From an uncultured Monoglobus sp. (GTDB taxonomy: Bacteria; Bacillota; Clostridia; Monoglobales; Monoglobaceae): a stretch of 64,000 bases of DNA. The stretch is from positions 1 through 64,000 of the forward strand of contig CANRGH010000008.1 in assembly GCA_947630135.1 (NCBI GenBank). Reading direction: 5' to 3'. The notes under the pieces were generated by a model. The model was given only the letters and a program-made list of their open reading frames with translations, was not told the origin of the DNA and did no database searches. A program made the position numbers and the translations under genes. Positions 1-8,868 of the stretch are shown here, in pieces (the stretch's first letter is position 1; each line of letters starts with the position of its first letter).

Positions 1-54
1 GTAAGTATGGCAACATATTAAGCTGACCGATACTAATAGGTCGAGGGCTTGACC
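1..54 (+). rRNA. 23S ribosomal RNA, 3' end (partial)
   Basis: Conserved 23S 3' terminal sequence 'agctgaccgatactaataggtcgagggcttgacc'. Confidence 0.93.
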
Positions 55-308
55 TCAACGTAGAGATTAGTGATTAGAGAATAGCGAATAGGGCTGTAAC
101 GGTCACTGATGTCTGCGAAAAATATGTATGTGAGTAGTTGACTTACTCAAACTCTATTCAATTAGAAAACACGGTTTGCGCGAAAAACGCAGACAGGGAT
201 CCCAAAAAGCGCCAGCGAAGCGCACTTTTTGGGAAAGAGGAACGACCCCGAAACGGGCGAGACTTTTCTGCTAGCAGAAAAGCGAGCAAGTGTAGGGAGT
301 TGCGACGA

Positions 309-424
<116 letters not shown>

Positions 425-431
425 ATAATTC

Positions 432-468
432 AAAACCTCAACCTTTCGGTTGGGGTTTTAATTTTTTT
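432..468 (+). terminator. Intrinsic terminator after 5S rRNA
   Basis: AAACCTCAACC-tttc-GGTTGGGGTTTT followed by T-rich tract. Confidence 0.85.
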
Positions 469-491
469 CAATTGTGTTTTTCAATTAGAAT

Positions 492-707
492 TTAATTTAA
501 TACGCTGCCAATAATGCGCTTACCATTAAGAGGCGTTAAGACAAATGTTGTTGTGTCATGATTGTTTGTAAACGCAACGGAATCAATATTAAATTTTCTT
601 CCATATTCGTCAATAAGAATATCCCCGGTTTTTTTGTCGGTATTAAACTTATCAACTGTTACGGTAAATAAATTGCAGATTGTCTCGTTTTCAATAACTT
701 TCATCAT
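492..707 (-). CDS. Hypothetical protein, 71 aa
   Basis: ORF with RBS-like gagg upstream; no recognised family. Confidence 0.5.
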   Translation of the reverse strand: MMKVIENETICNLFTVTVDKFNTDKKTGDILIDEYGRKFNIDSVAFTNNHDTTTFVLTPLNGKRIIGSVLN

Positions 708-814
708 AACTATACCTCGTGAGTATATTTCTTAATTTTATTATAGTGCCATTCCCCGAATTGTCAACTGTTTTATCGCATGACTTCTCCATGCGTTGTA
801 AAAATTATTAATTA

Positions 815-955
815 TTGTTTAATTTAAAACTTTGTGATATAATATTATGTGGTGATAGTATGCGAACGGAAAATATTACCGCGGAGTTTGCGGATATGGA
901 CAAATTTATTGAGCTTAATACCGAGGCGTTTCCAAAAATGATTTTCCCGAAATAA
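815..955 (+). pseudogene. 5' fragment of GNAT acetyltransferase gene (duplicate of 2338..2461, including upstream region)
   Basis: MRTENITAEFADMDKFIELNTEAFPK... nearly identical to the N-terminus of the 2383..2922 CDS; homology breaks after 'gcgtttcc'. Confidence 0.85.
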
Positions 956-1057
956 TAAATATTCAGCCGGATGGAAACAAAGCGAAGGCTTATCAGGTAA
1001 GGCAGATAAGAAATATTGTTTATAAGTATCATTTAGGAGGTGCTGATGATGCCCAAA
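953..1057 (+). pseudogene. C-terminal remnant of HicA-like toxin
   Basis: Open frame INIQPDGNKAKAYQVRQIRNIVYKYHLGG resembles HicA C-terminal 'VNIQNDxGKAKPYQVRQV'; lies directly upstream of hicB-like gene; no N-terminus. Confidence 0.6.
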
Positions 1058-1258
1058 TATGAGGTTATTATTTATTGGAGCGAACAGGATAACGCTTTTA
1101 TAGCGGAAGTTCCGGAGCTTCCGGGCTGTATGGCGGACGGGAAAACATATCAGGATGTTATAAAAAATACGGAAGTTGTAATTGATGAATGGATCGAGAC
1201 GGCCAAGGAGCTCGGCAGAGAGATCCCTCAGCCCAAGGGACGTCTTATGTACGCGTAA
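1049..1258 (+). CDS. HicB-family antitoxin-like protein
   Basis: MPKYEVIIYWSEQDNAFIAEVPELPGCMADGKTYQDVIKN... typical HicB partial-RNaseH fold motif; start could be 1046 or 1049. Confidence 0.85.
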   Translation: MPKYEVIIYWSEQDNAFIAEVPELPGCMADGKTYQDVIKNTEVVIDEWIETAKELGREIPQPKGRLMYA

Positions 1259-1406
1259 CGGATAGTATTTTAAAGCCAAACAATAAAATTTGGACTACGC
1301 ATACCTCAACCAAATGGTAGGGGTTTTAATTTTTGATAAAATTTGTGCGGGAAAAGACGCGCATTATGTTTTTGTTTCTGCTATAATCATAATCGGAGGT
1401 GAGCAG

Positions 1407-2252
1407 ATGGATATTTTAAAACAGCTCAACGCGGTCATATGTTATGTCGAGAAAAATCTGGATGGGGAGATCAGTCCGGACATGATTTCCCGCGCGGCAT
1501 GCACGAATTATGACAGCTTTTGCAGGTTCTTCAGCTATATAACCGGAATGACGCTTTCGGAATATATTCGCAAAAGGCGGCTGACAAAGGCCGCTTACGA
1601 TCTGCGGCAAGGCGGCGAAAAAATAATCGATATCGCCGTAAAATACGGTTATTCCAGAGCCGACGCGTTTGCAAGAGCTTTTGTGAGGCAGCATGGGATC
1701 CCGCCGGCGGCGGCAAAAGATATATCGGCTCCTCTTAAAATATATCCGCCTGTTTCATTTCACATTATATTTAAAGGAGCAAAAGAGATGAATATGCGTA
1801 TTGTTGAAACAAAAGAAATTGAAGTGTATGGCATTTCCCGCGAGTTTGGCGGAGGAGCCGCGGAGAGATTTGAGCAGGAACATACTATGTGGAGTAATCA
1901 ATTTGATGATGTACCTTCGCAGCTTTGCGATGACCCGGTAGGCGTGTGGTATGGTATTTGGGACCACCGGCATTATATGATCGCGCGCGACAGTTCGGAC
2001 GTGACAGCGCCGTCACCTGAAAGGTATGTTATTCCGGCGGGTAAATACGCGGCTTTTACGACCAAAAAAGGCGGATTTGCGGGTAACGAGCTGCCCGCGC
2101 TGCGCGACTTGATCTTTAATTCATGGCTGCCCGACTCCGGATATGTTCAAAACGATGATATGGAGATCGAAGTATATCATTTGTTTGGTATCGACAAAGT
2201 TAGAAAAAAAGAAAGGTACTACGAAATTTGGGTACCGATAAAGGAAAAGTAA
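1407..2252 (+). CDS. AraC family regulator with C-terminal GyrI-like effector-binding domain
   Basis: Two HTH AraC motifs (ISRAACTNYDSFCRFFSYITGMTLSEYIRKRRLTKAAYDL) then effector-binding domain; RBS ggaggt before ATG 1407. Confidence 0.85.
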   Translation: MDILKQLNAVICYVEKNLDGEISPDMISRAACTNYDSFCRFFSYITGMTLSEYIRKRRLTKAAYDLRQGGEKIIDIAVKYGYSRADAFARAFVRQHGIPPAAAKDISAPLKIYPPVSFHIIFKGAKEMNMRIVETKEIEVYGISREFGGGAAERFEQEHTMWSNQFDDVPSQLCDDPVGVWYGIWDHRHYMIARDSSDVTAPSPERYVIPAGKYAAFTTKKGGFAGNELPALRDLIFNSWLPDSGYVQNDDMEIEVYHLFGIDKVRKKERYYEIWVPIKEK

Positions 2253-2269
2253 TATAATATTGTTGTTAA

Positions 2270-2293
2270 GGGCGGCATGTGGGTATGCCGCCC
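2270..2293 (+). repeat. GGGCGG..CCGCCC hairpin intergenic repeat
   Basis: GGGCGGCATGTGGGTATGCCGCCC. Confidence 0.6.
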
Positions 2294-2382
2294 TACAATG
2301 TGAGGCGGAAGCCAAACGGGCGGATTATATCTGTACCTTGTTTAATTTAAAACTTTGTGTTATAATTATATATGGTGATAGT

Positions 2383-2922
2383 ATGCGAACAGAAAATATA
2401 ACCGCGGACTTCGCGGATATGGACAAATTTATTGAGCTGAATACCGAGGCGTTTCCGAAGCAGGAGAGAGTGCCCGTTAAAAATTTTTTAAAAATGGCGA
2501 AGGAGGGGCTTATTGACCTTATCGCTGTGTATGACGGGGAGGCTTTTGTCGGATTCTGCGCGGTCATGTCGGATGCGCCGACGGCGTATTTGTGTTATTT
2601 CGCAGTGGAAAAGAGCCTGCGCTGCCGTGGATACGGAGGAAAAATTCTTGAGCTGCTGCGCGAAAAATACGCGGGCTGTCAAGTGGTGCTTGATCTTGAG
2701 CTTGTCGACGATAGCGCGCCCAACAATGAGCAGCGGATAACCCGCCGCGATTTCTATTTGCGCAACGGTTTTTATCCCACCGGATACGGCATGGCTTATT
2801 TCGGAATGGAATTTGAGCTGCTGTGCGGCGGCCCAAATTTTGATATGAAAGATTTTATGCGCATTATCGACAAACTTAAAGCCAAAAACTTCCGACCCCG
2901 CGTGTTTGAGGTGGATATATAA
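2383..2922 (+). CDS. GNAT family N-acetyltransferase
   Basis: GNAT core FAVEKSLRCRGYGGKILELLREKY; ATG 2383. Confidence 0.85.
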   Translation: MRTENITADFADMDKFIELNTEAFPKQERVPVKNFLKMAKEGLIDLIAVYDGEAFVGFCAVMSDAPTAYLCYFAVEKSLRCRGYGGKILELLREKYAGCQVVLDLELVDDSAPNNEQRITRRDFYLRNGFYPTGYGMAYFGMEFELLCGGPNFDMKDFMRIIDKLKAKNFRPRVFEVDI

Positions 2923-2949
2923 TAACGCGAAAAGTTTAGTAGAGCAAGA

Positions 2950-3315
2950 TCACTTTTTCTTTTTACTCCCCGCGAGGTCGTGGCTCATGGCGAGGTGGGT
3001 GTATATCATCTCATCGGCCGCGCCGTCGAGAAGTATGGTTATCCAGTGTTCCTTGTTCATATGATAGGCGGGGAACACGCCGTCGCTCATTCTCGCTGAG
3101 CCTATCATAAGCGGGTCGCACTTCACATCTATTATGTCAGCCTCGTCATTTGAGTCAAGGCCGAGCTTGTCTTTTGTTATATTCATTATCACTGCGAACC
3201 ATTTGTTGTTGTCCGCGCGACGCAAAACCGCGTAAGCGGGATATCTTTTCCATAAATATTCGGGCTTTGCGCCGAATTTTTCGGCTGCGTATTTAAAGAT
3301 CGCGTCTCTGTTCAT
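2950..3315 (-). CDS. MmcQ/YjbR family protein
   Basis: MNRDAIFKYAAEKFGAKPEYLWKRYPAYAVLRRADNNKWFAVIMNI... and HMNKEHWITILLDG motif. Confidence 0.8.
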   Translation of the reverse strand: MNRDAIFKYAAEKFGAKPEYLWKRYPAYAVLRRADNNKWFAVIMNITKDKLGLDSNDEADIIDVKCDPLMIGSARMSDGVFPAYHMNKEHWITILLDGAADEMIYTHLAMSHDLAGSKKKK

Positions 3316-3471
3316 AATCAACACCTCAAAGCAATTATACCATATCAAAACGGCTGTTTCAAGAAGCGACAAAAAATTTATCAATGACCGTTTGAATAAA
3401 AAAACGCGGCGGTATTTAAACGGATACAAAAATACATATGATTTTGCCGCTTGTTTTGTGAAAAATTTTTG

Positions 3472-3500
3472 TTGACAATTTTTTTATATGGTGTTATACT
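3472..3500 (+). promoter_or_regulatory. sigma-A-type promoter of glutamate synthase operon
   Basis: TTGACA (3472-3477), 17 bp spacer, TATACT (3495-3500). Confidence 0.8.
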
Positions 3501-3516
3501 ATATAAACCGAACAAA

Positions 3517-3558
3517 GGCGTTCGTCTGCTCTGCGGAGCGGCGAACGCCAATTTTTTT
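3517..3558 (+). terminator. Hairpin plus T7 tract in the leader (attenuator candidate)
   Basis: GGCGTTCG...CGAACGCC stem with inner GCTC/GAGC, followed by ATTTTTTT. Confidence 0.7.
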
Positions 3559-3617
3559 GCTCGGAATACGAGCTGTCCGGGGTCTGCCCGGTCGCTGTGT
3601 CGGAAGGAGAAAGAGCT

Positions 3618-4739
3618 ATGCTATTAAGAGAAGGCGAAAACGGCAACAGAATTCCCGCGGGATGCGCCATATCCGGCATTTTCTCAAAAAGCGGAACGAG
3701 AATTAACGGCAAACAGATAATCGACTCGATATCTGTTATGCACGACCGCTCAAACGGTTTGGGCGGCGGTTTTGCAGGATACGGAATTTATCCCGAATAC
3801 AAAAATCAGTATGCCTTCCACGTTTTCTACGAAACAAACGAGGCGAAGGAGATCTGCGAGAGGTACCTTGACCGTCATTTTGACGTTATCAACCTTTCAA
3901 AGATCCCGATAACGCGAATTCCCGAGATCAAGGATGAGCCCTTGATCTGGAGATATTTTGTCGATCCTCTGCGCACCCGTCTCGCCGCGTCGCAGCTTGA
4001 CGAGAAGGAATATGTTGTGCGCTGCGTCAACAGGATCAACACCAAGCTTGACGGCTGCTATGTGTTCTCATGCGGAAAGAACATGGGCGTTTTCAAGGCC
4101 GTGGGCTTCCCCGAGGACGTTGGCAAATTTTACAGATTAAACGAGTATGACGGATATTGTTGGACGGCGCACGGACGCTACCCGACAAACACCCCCGGCT
4201 GGTGGGGCGGCGCGCACCCGTTCGCGATGCTTGACTATTCAATCGTGCACAACGGCGAGATCTCGTCATATGACGCCAACCGCCGCTTTATTGAGATGTA
4301 CGGATACAAGTGCAACCTTTTGACCGATACCGAGGTCATAACATACATAACCGATTATCTGCTCCGCAAGAAAAAGCTGACGCTTGAGGAAATGGCCGCG
4401 GTTGTCGCGGCGCCGTTCTGGTCAACGATCGACCACATGGAGGAGCCCGAGCGCAGCCGCTACAAGTTCCTGCGCAACACGTTCAGCAGTCTGCTTATCA
4501 CCGGCCCGTTTTCGATCCTGCTGGGCTTCACCGGCGGCATGATGGCCTTGAACGACAGACTCAAGCTGCGCAGCATGGTCGTCGGAGAGAAGGACGACAT
4601 GGTTTACATCGCCAGTGAGGAATGTGCCATGCGCGTGATCGAGCCAAATCTTGACAACATCTGGTCGCCGCGCGGCGGCGAGCCGGTCATCGTGCGCCTT
4701 TACGACGAGGCGATGGAAGAAATCGGAGGTGACGAATAA
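3618..4739 (+). CDS. Glutamate synthase glutaminase (class II amidotransferase) subunit
   Basis: CAISGIFSKSG..., HGRYPTNTPGWWGGAHPFAMLDYSIVHNGEISSY. Confidence 0.85.
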   Translation: MLLREGENGNRIPAGCAISGIFSKSGTRINGKQIIDSISVMHDRSNGLGGGFAGYGIYPEYKNQYAFHVFYETNEAKEICERYLDRHFDVINLSKIPITRIPEIKDEPLIWRYFVDPLRTRLAASQLDEKEYVVRCVNRINTKLDGCYVFSCGKNMGVFKAVGFPEDVGKFYRLNEYDGYCWTAHGRYPTNTPGWWGGAHPFAMLDYSIVHNGEISSYDANRRFIEMYGYKCNLLTDTEVITYITDYLLRKKKLTLEEMAAVVAAPFWSTIDHMEEPERSRYKFLRNTFSSLLITGPFSILLGFTGGMMALNDRLKLRSMVVGEKDDMVYIASEECAMRVIEPNLDNIWSPRGGEPVIVRLYDEAMEEIGGDE

Positions 4740-6244
4740 TGATACGCGACTATTTATACCCCGAATATGAGGCGGTGCGCAATCCCGATCTGTGCATAGG
4801 CTGCCGCGCCTGCGAGCGCCAGTGCTCAAACGAGGTCCACCGCTATGACGCCGATCTCGGCAAAATGGTGAGCGACAGCACAAGCTGCGTCGACTGCCAG
4901 AGATGCGTCTGTCTCTGCCCGACGCACGCTCTTAAAATAGTCAAGAGCGACCACACGTTCAAGATCAACGCCAACTGGACGAGCGAGGTCATAAGCGACG
5001 TTATCCGTCAGGCGGGCACCGGAGCGGTGCTGCTCTCGGCGATGGGAAATCCGAAGGAATATCCGGTATACTGGGACAAAATGCTGATCAACGCGTCTCA
5101 GGTGACTAACCCCTCGATCGACCCCCTGCGCGAGCCTATGGAGACAAAAACCTACCTCGGCAAAAAGTCGTCCGAAATAATAAGGGACAGGAACGGCAAC
5201 ATTGTTCCCGAGACGTCGCCTCAGCTTGAGCTTGAAACGCCGATAATGTTCTCGGCCATGTCCTACGGCTCGATAAGCTACAATGCCCACAAGAGTCTCG
5301 CCACGGCTGCCGAGGAGCTGGGAATTTTATACAACACCGGCGAGGGCGGCCTGCATGAGGACTTTTATCAGTACGGCCCGAACACGATCGTTCAGGTCGC
5401 GTCAGGACGTTTCGGCGTGCATGAGGATTATTTGAACGCGGGCGCCGCGATCGAGATCAAAATGGGTCAGGGCGCCAAGCCCGGAATAGGCGGACACCTG
5501 CCCGGCGAAAAAATCGTTGACGACATTTCAAAAACCAGAATGATCCCCGAGGGCACCGACGCCATATCCCCGGCGCCCCACCATGACATATATTCGATCG
5601 AGGACCTGCGTCAGTTGGTGTTCTCGCTGAAAGAGGCCAGCGACTACAAAAAGCCGGTCATCGTCAAGATCGCGGCCGTGCACAACGTGGCGGCGATCGC
5701 CAGCGGCATCGCCCGAAGCGGCGCGGACATAATCGCGATCGACGGCTATCGCGGCGGAACAGGAGCGGCTCCGAAGCGTATCCGCGACAATGTCGGAATT
5801 CCGATCGAGCTGGCGCTTGCCAGCGTTGACCAGCGCCTGCGCGACGAGGGCATCCGCGACGCGGTGTCGGTCGTTGTCGGCGGAAGCATAAGAAGCAGCG
5901 CCGACGTGGTAAAGGCGATAGCCTTGGGCGCCGACGCGGTGTATATTGCGACCTCGGCTCTTATCGCCTTGGGCTGCCACCTTTGCAGAAGCTGTCAGGC
6001 GGGCAAGTGCAACTGGGGCATAGCGACCCAGGTGCCCGAGCTTGTTAAGCGTCTGAATCCCGCGGACGGCAAAGAGCGGCTCGTGAACCTTGTTCACGCG
6101 TGGACGCATGAGATCAAAGAAATGATGGGCGGCATGGGCATCAACTCTATCGAGGCCCTGCGCGGCAACCGGCTTATGCTGAGAGGAATAGGACTCACCG
6201 ACAAAGAGCTTCAGATCCTCGGCATCAAGCACGCGGGCGAATAA
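4739..6244 (+). CDS. Glutamate synthase FMN-binding subunit with N-terminal 4Fe-4S domain
   Basis: CIGCRACERQC; PGIGGHLPGEK, DGYRGGTGAAPKRIRDNVGIPIELAL, GADAVYIATSALIALGCHLCRSCQAGKCNWGIATQ. Confidence 0.93.
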   Translation: MIRDYLYPEYEAVRNPDLCIGCRACERQCSNEVHRYDADLGKMVSDSTSCVDCQRCVCLCPTHALKIVKSDHTFKINANWTSEVISDVIRQAGTGAVLLSAMGNPKEYPVYWDKMLINASQVTNPSIDPLREPMETKTYLGKKSSEIIRDRNGNIVPETSPQLELETPIMFSAMSYGSISYNAHKSLATAAEELGILYNTGEGGLHEDFYQYGPNTIVQVASGRFGVHEDYLNAGAAIEIKMGQGAKPGIGGHLPGEKIVDDISKTRMIPEGTDAISPAPHHDIYSIEDLRQLVFSLKEASDYKKPVIVKIAAVHNVAAIASGIARSGADIIAIDGYRGGTGAAPKRIRDNVGIPIELALASVDQRLRDEGIRDAVSVVVGGSIRSSADVVKAIALGADAVYIATSALIALGCHLCRSCQAGKCNWGIATQVPELVKRLNPADGKERLVNLVHAWTHEIKEMMGGMGINSIEALRGNRLMLRGIGLTDKELQILGIKHAGE

Positions 6245-6259
6245 GGAGGGCTGAGCGAT

Positions 6260-6697
6260 ATGAAAAGAATTTACGTTAATGAGGAATGGTGCCTCGGCTG
6301 CCATTTGTGCGAATATCAATGCGCCTTTGCCAATTCGGGCATAAGCGACATGGTAAAGGCCTTAAAAGGCAAAACAATTCACCCGAGAATTCAGGTCGAG
6401 GGCAACAACAGCGTGAGCTTCGCGGTCAACTGCCGCCACTGCAGCGACGCCCGCTGCGTGAAGGGCTGCATATCGGGCGCGCTGTCGCGCGATAAGGACG
6501 GAGTTGTGGTGATTGACACCGACAAATGCGTGGGCTGCTTCACCTGCATACTGTCCTGCCCTTACGGCGCGATAATGCCGTCAAGCGACCACTCGGTCGT
6601 TCAAAAGTGCCAGCTTTGCATGGATAACCAGGCGGGAGAGCCCGCCTGCGTGAAGGGCTGCCCCAACAGAGCGATAGTGTATGAGGAAAGGATTTAG
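6260..6697 (+). CDS. 4Fe-4S dicluster electron-transfer subunit
   Basis: CLGCHLCEYQC, CVKGCISGAL, CVGCFTCILSCPYGAI, CQLCMD. Confidence 0.9.
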   Translation: MKRIYVNEEWCLGCHLCEYQCAFANSGISDMVKALKGKTIHPRIQVEGNNSVSFAVNCRHCSDARCVKGCISGALSRDKDGVVVIDTDKCVGCFTCILSCPYGAIMPSSDHSVVQKCQLCMDNQAGEPACVKGCPNRAIVYEERI

Positions 6698-6709
6698 GGT
6701 GATATTATT

Positions 6710-7948
6710 ATGAAATATGATTACTTGATAATCGGTAACTCGATCGCCGCTGTCGGCTGCATAGAGGGCATACGCGAAAATGACGGCGAGGGCAGCATCT
6801 GCGTCGTTACCGATGAGAATTACAGAGTTTACGGACGGCCGCTTATCTCATACTATCTGTGGAACAAGACCACCGAGAAAAAGATGCTGGGCTACAGGCC
6901 GGATAACTTTTATAAAAAGAATGACGTTGAGCTTATTCTCGGCGTCCGCGCCGAGAAGATCGACCCGGACAAAAAAACCGTAAGCCTCGCCGACGGACGG
7001 GAAATAGGCTACGGAAAGCTGCTGGTCGCCACGGGCTCGTCGCCGTTCGTGCCGCCCATGAAGGGGCTTGACAGCGTGGAGAAGCGGTTCAGCTTTATGA
7101 CGCTTGACGACGCGAAGGCTCTGGCGGAGGCGATAGACAAGGACAGCCGCGTGCTGATCGTGGGCGCGGGTCTTATCGGCCTCAAGTGCGCCGAGGGAAT
7201 AAGCGACAGAGTCGGCAGCCTTACAGTGGTAGATCTGGCCGACAGGATACTGCCGAGCATTCTTGACGCGAAGGGCTCGGCGATAGTTAAAAAGCATATC
7301 GAGGGCCACGGAGTCAAATTTTATTTAAACGACAGCGTGGCGGAGTTTAAGGACGGAACGGCGACGCTCTCAAGCGGCAAAAAGATAAAGTGTGACGCGG
7401 TTGTGATCGCGGTCGGCGTGAGGCCGAACGTCTCGCTTGTTTCCGACGCGGGCGGCAAGGTCAACCGCGGGATCGCCACCGACCTAAAGTGCGCGACAAC
7501 GCTTCCCGACGTGTACGCCGCGGGCGACTGCGCCGAGAGCCTGAACAGCGTGACCGGCCAAAACCAGGTGCTCGCGCTGCTGCCGAACGCCTATATGATG
7601 GGCCACGCGGCGGGCGTCAACATGAGCGGCGGTGAGGAGCTTTACGACGACGCGATACCGATGAACGCGATCGGCTTCTGGGGCCTGCACATAATAACCG
7701 CGGGCGACTACGAGGGCGAGGCTTACGTCAAGCGCAGCGGAACGAAATACAAAAAGCTCGTCACGTCGGGCGATACCCTAAGAGGCTTCATACTGATCGA
7801 CGAGATCGAGAGAGCGGGAATTTACACCCGTCTTGTGCGTGAGAAAACCCCGCTCAGCGAGATAGATTTTGAGGCGATAAAGGAGCGGCCGCAGGAAATG
7901 GCGTTTTCAAGAGCGGTCAGGAAGGATGACTTAGGAGGTGTCAAGTAA
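6710..7948 (+). CDS. FAD/NAD(P)-dependent oxidoreductase
   Basis: GNSIAAVGCIEGI, VLIVGAGLIGLKCAEG, VYAAGDCAES. Confidence 0.9.
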   Translation: MKYDYLIIGNSIAAVGCIEGIRENDGEGSICVVTDENYRVYGRPLISYYLWNKTTEKKMLGYRPDNFYKKNDVELILGVRAEKIDPDKKTVSLADGREIGYGKLLVATGSSPFVPPMKGLDSVEKRFSFMTLDDAKALAEAIDKDSRVLIVGAGLIGLKCAEGISDRVGSLTVVDLADRILPSILDAKGSAIVKKHIEGHGVKFYLNDSVAEFKDGTATLSSGKKIKCDAVVIAVGVRPNVSLVSDAGGKVNRGIATDLKCATTLPDVYAAGDCAESLNSVTGQNQVLALLPNAYMMGHAAGVNMSGGEELYDDAIPMNAIGFWGLHIITAGDYEGEAYVKRSGTKYKKLVTSGDTLRGFILIDEIERAGIYTRLVREKTPLSEIDFEAIKERPQEMAFSRAVRKDDLGGVK

Positions 7949-8673
7949 TGAAGATCAACGCGGGTCTCACTTATTACGACGAGATCAACAAAAAAATCCG
8001 CGCCACCCGCGACAAAAAAGTTGAGGTTGACAACTGCCTGGGTCAGCGCTATATCGGCTGCGGTATCTCCGGCAAGGAGCTTATCGTGAACGGAACGCCC
8101 GGCAACGCTTTGGGAGCGTATCTGAACGGCGGCACCGTGACGGTCTACGGAAACGCGCAGGACGCCACCGGCGACACGATGAACGACGGCGTGATCTCGA
8201 TCCACGGTTCCTCGGGCGACGCCACGGGCTACGCGATGCGCGGCGGAAAGATTTTTGTTGAGGGCGACGCGGGCTACCGCGCGGGAATTCACATGAAGGC
8301 CTATAAGGAAAAGGTGCCGGTGCTGGTGATTGGCGGAAAGGCCGGAAGCTTTCTCGGCGAGTACCAGGCGGGCGGCTATATAATCGTTCTCGGCCTCGGC
8401 CACGACGACAGGAAAACGGTCGTGGAGCGGTTCTGCGCGACCGGAATGCACGGCGGCAAGATATACCTCCGCTGCGAGGAGCTGCCGTTTGATCTTCCGC
8501 CGCAGGTCAACGCCCGCAAGGCCGACAGAGACGACCTTGCCGAGATCGAGGAATATATCGACGAGTATATTGAGATGTTCGGCGGCGACAAGACGATAAT
8601 CATGAAGAAGAATTTCTTCGTGCTTACCCCCGACAGCAAAAATCAGTATAAGCAGATATACACTGCCTGCTAA
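7948..8673 (+). CDS. Glutamate synthase GXGXG domain subunit
   Basis: Repeated GxxxGxxxxGG pattern (LGAYLNGGTVTVYGNAQDATGDTMNDGVISIHGSSGDATGYAMRGGKIFVEGDAGYRAGIHMK). Confidence 0.92.
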   Translation: MKINAGLTYYDEINKKIRATRDKKVEVDNCLGQRYIGCGISGKELIVNGTPGNALGAYLNGGTVTVYGNAQDATGDTMNDGVISIHGSSGDATGYAMRGGKIFVEGDAGYRAGIHMKAYKEKVPVLVIGGKAGSFLGEYQAGGYIIVLGLGHDDRKTVVERFCATGMHGGKIYLRCEELPFDLPPQVNARKADRDDLAEIEEYIDEYIEMFGGDKTIIMKKNFFVLTPDSKNQYKQIYTAC

Positions 8674-8715
8674 CGTAGGGATTAGCGATTAGGAAATAGA
8701 AAATACGCGCGGCTG

Positions 8716-8750
8716 AAGAGCGCATCGGCGGAACGGTGCGCTCTTTTTTA
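8716..8750 (+). terminator. Terminator after glutamate synthase operon
   Basis: AAGAGCGCA...TGCGCTCTTTTTT. Confidence 0.85.
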
Positions 8751-8766
8751 GTCCGCGCGGCTTAAA

Positions 8767-8821
8767 TTCCACAAAAATTCCACAAAGGCAACATATTCGC
8801 CACACAATCGCCGCTTATAAT
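8767..8821 (+). promoter_or_regulatory. Activator-type promoter: 11-bp direct repeats upstream of weak -35 and TATAAT
   Basis: TTCCACAAAAA (8767) and TTCCACAAAGG (8778) exactly 11 bp apart; TATAAT 8816-8821 with no good -35. Confidence 0.5.
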
Positions 8822-8868
8822 GGAACCGTGATCAGGAGATCACAAAAAACAGAAAGGAGCTGTTAAAT

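Noticed and set aside
3517-3591. ANTAR target or T-box in the glutamate synthase leader
   Set aside because: Loops are 5 nt (GAATA, GTCTG), lacking the ANTAR hexaloop A1/G4 pattern, and there is no T-box AGGGTGGNACCGCG sequence.
4422-6319. Long minus-strand ORFs opposite the glutamate synthase genes
   Set aside because: Shadow ORFs from GC-rich codon bias opposite well-supported CDS; no family signal.
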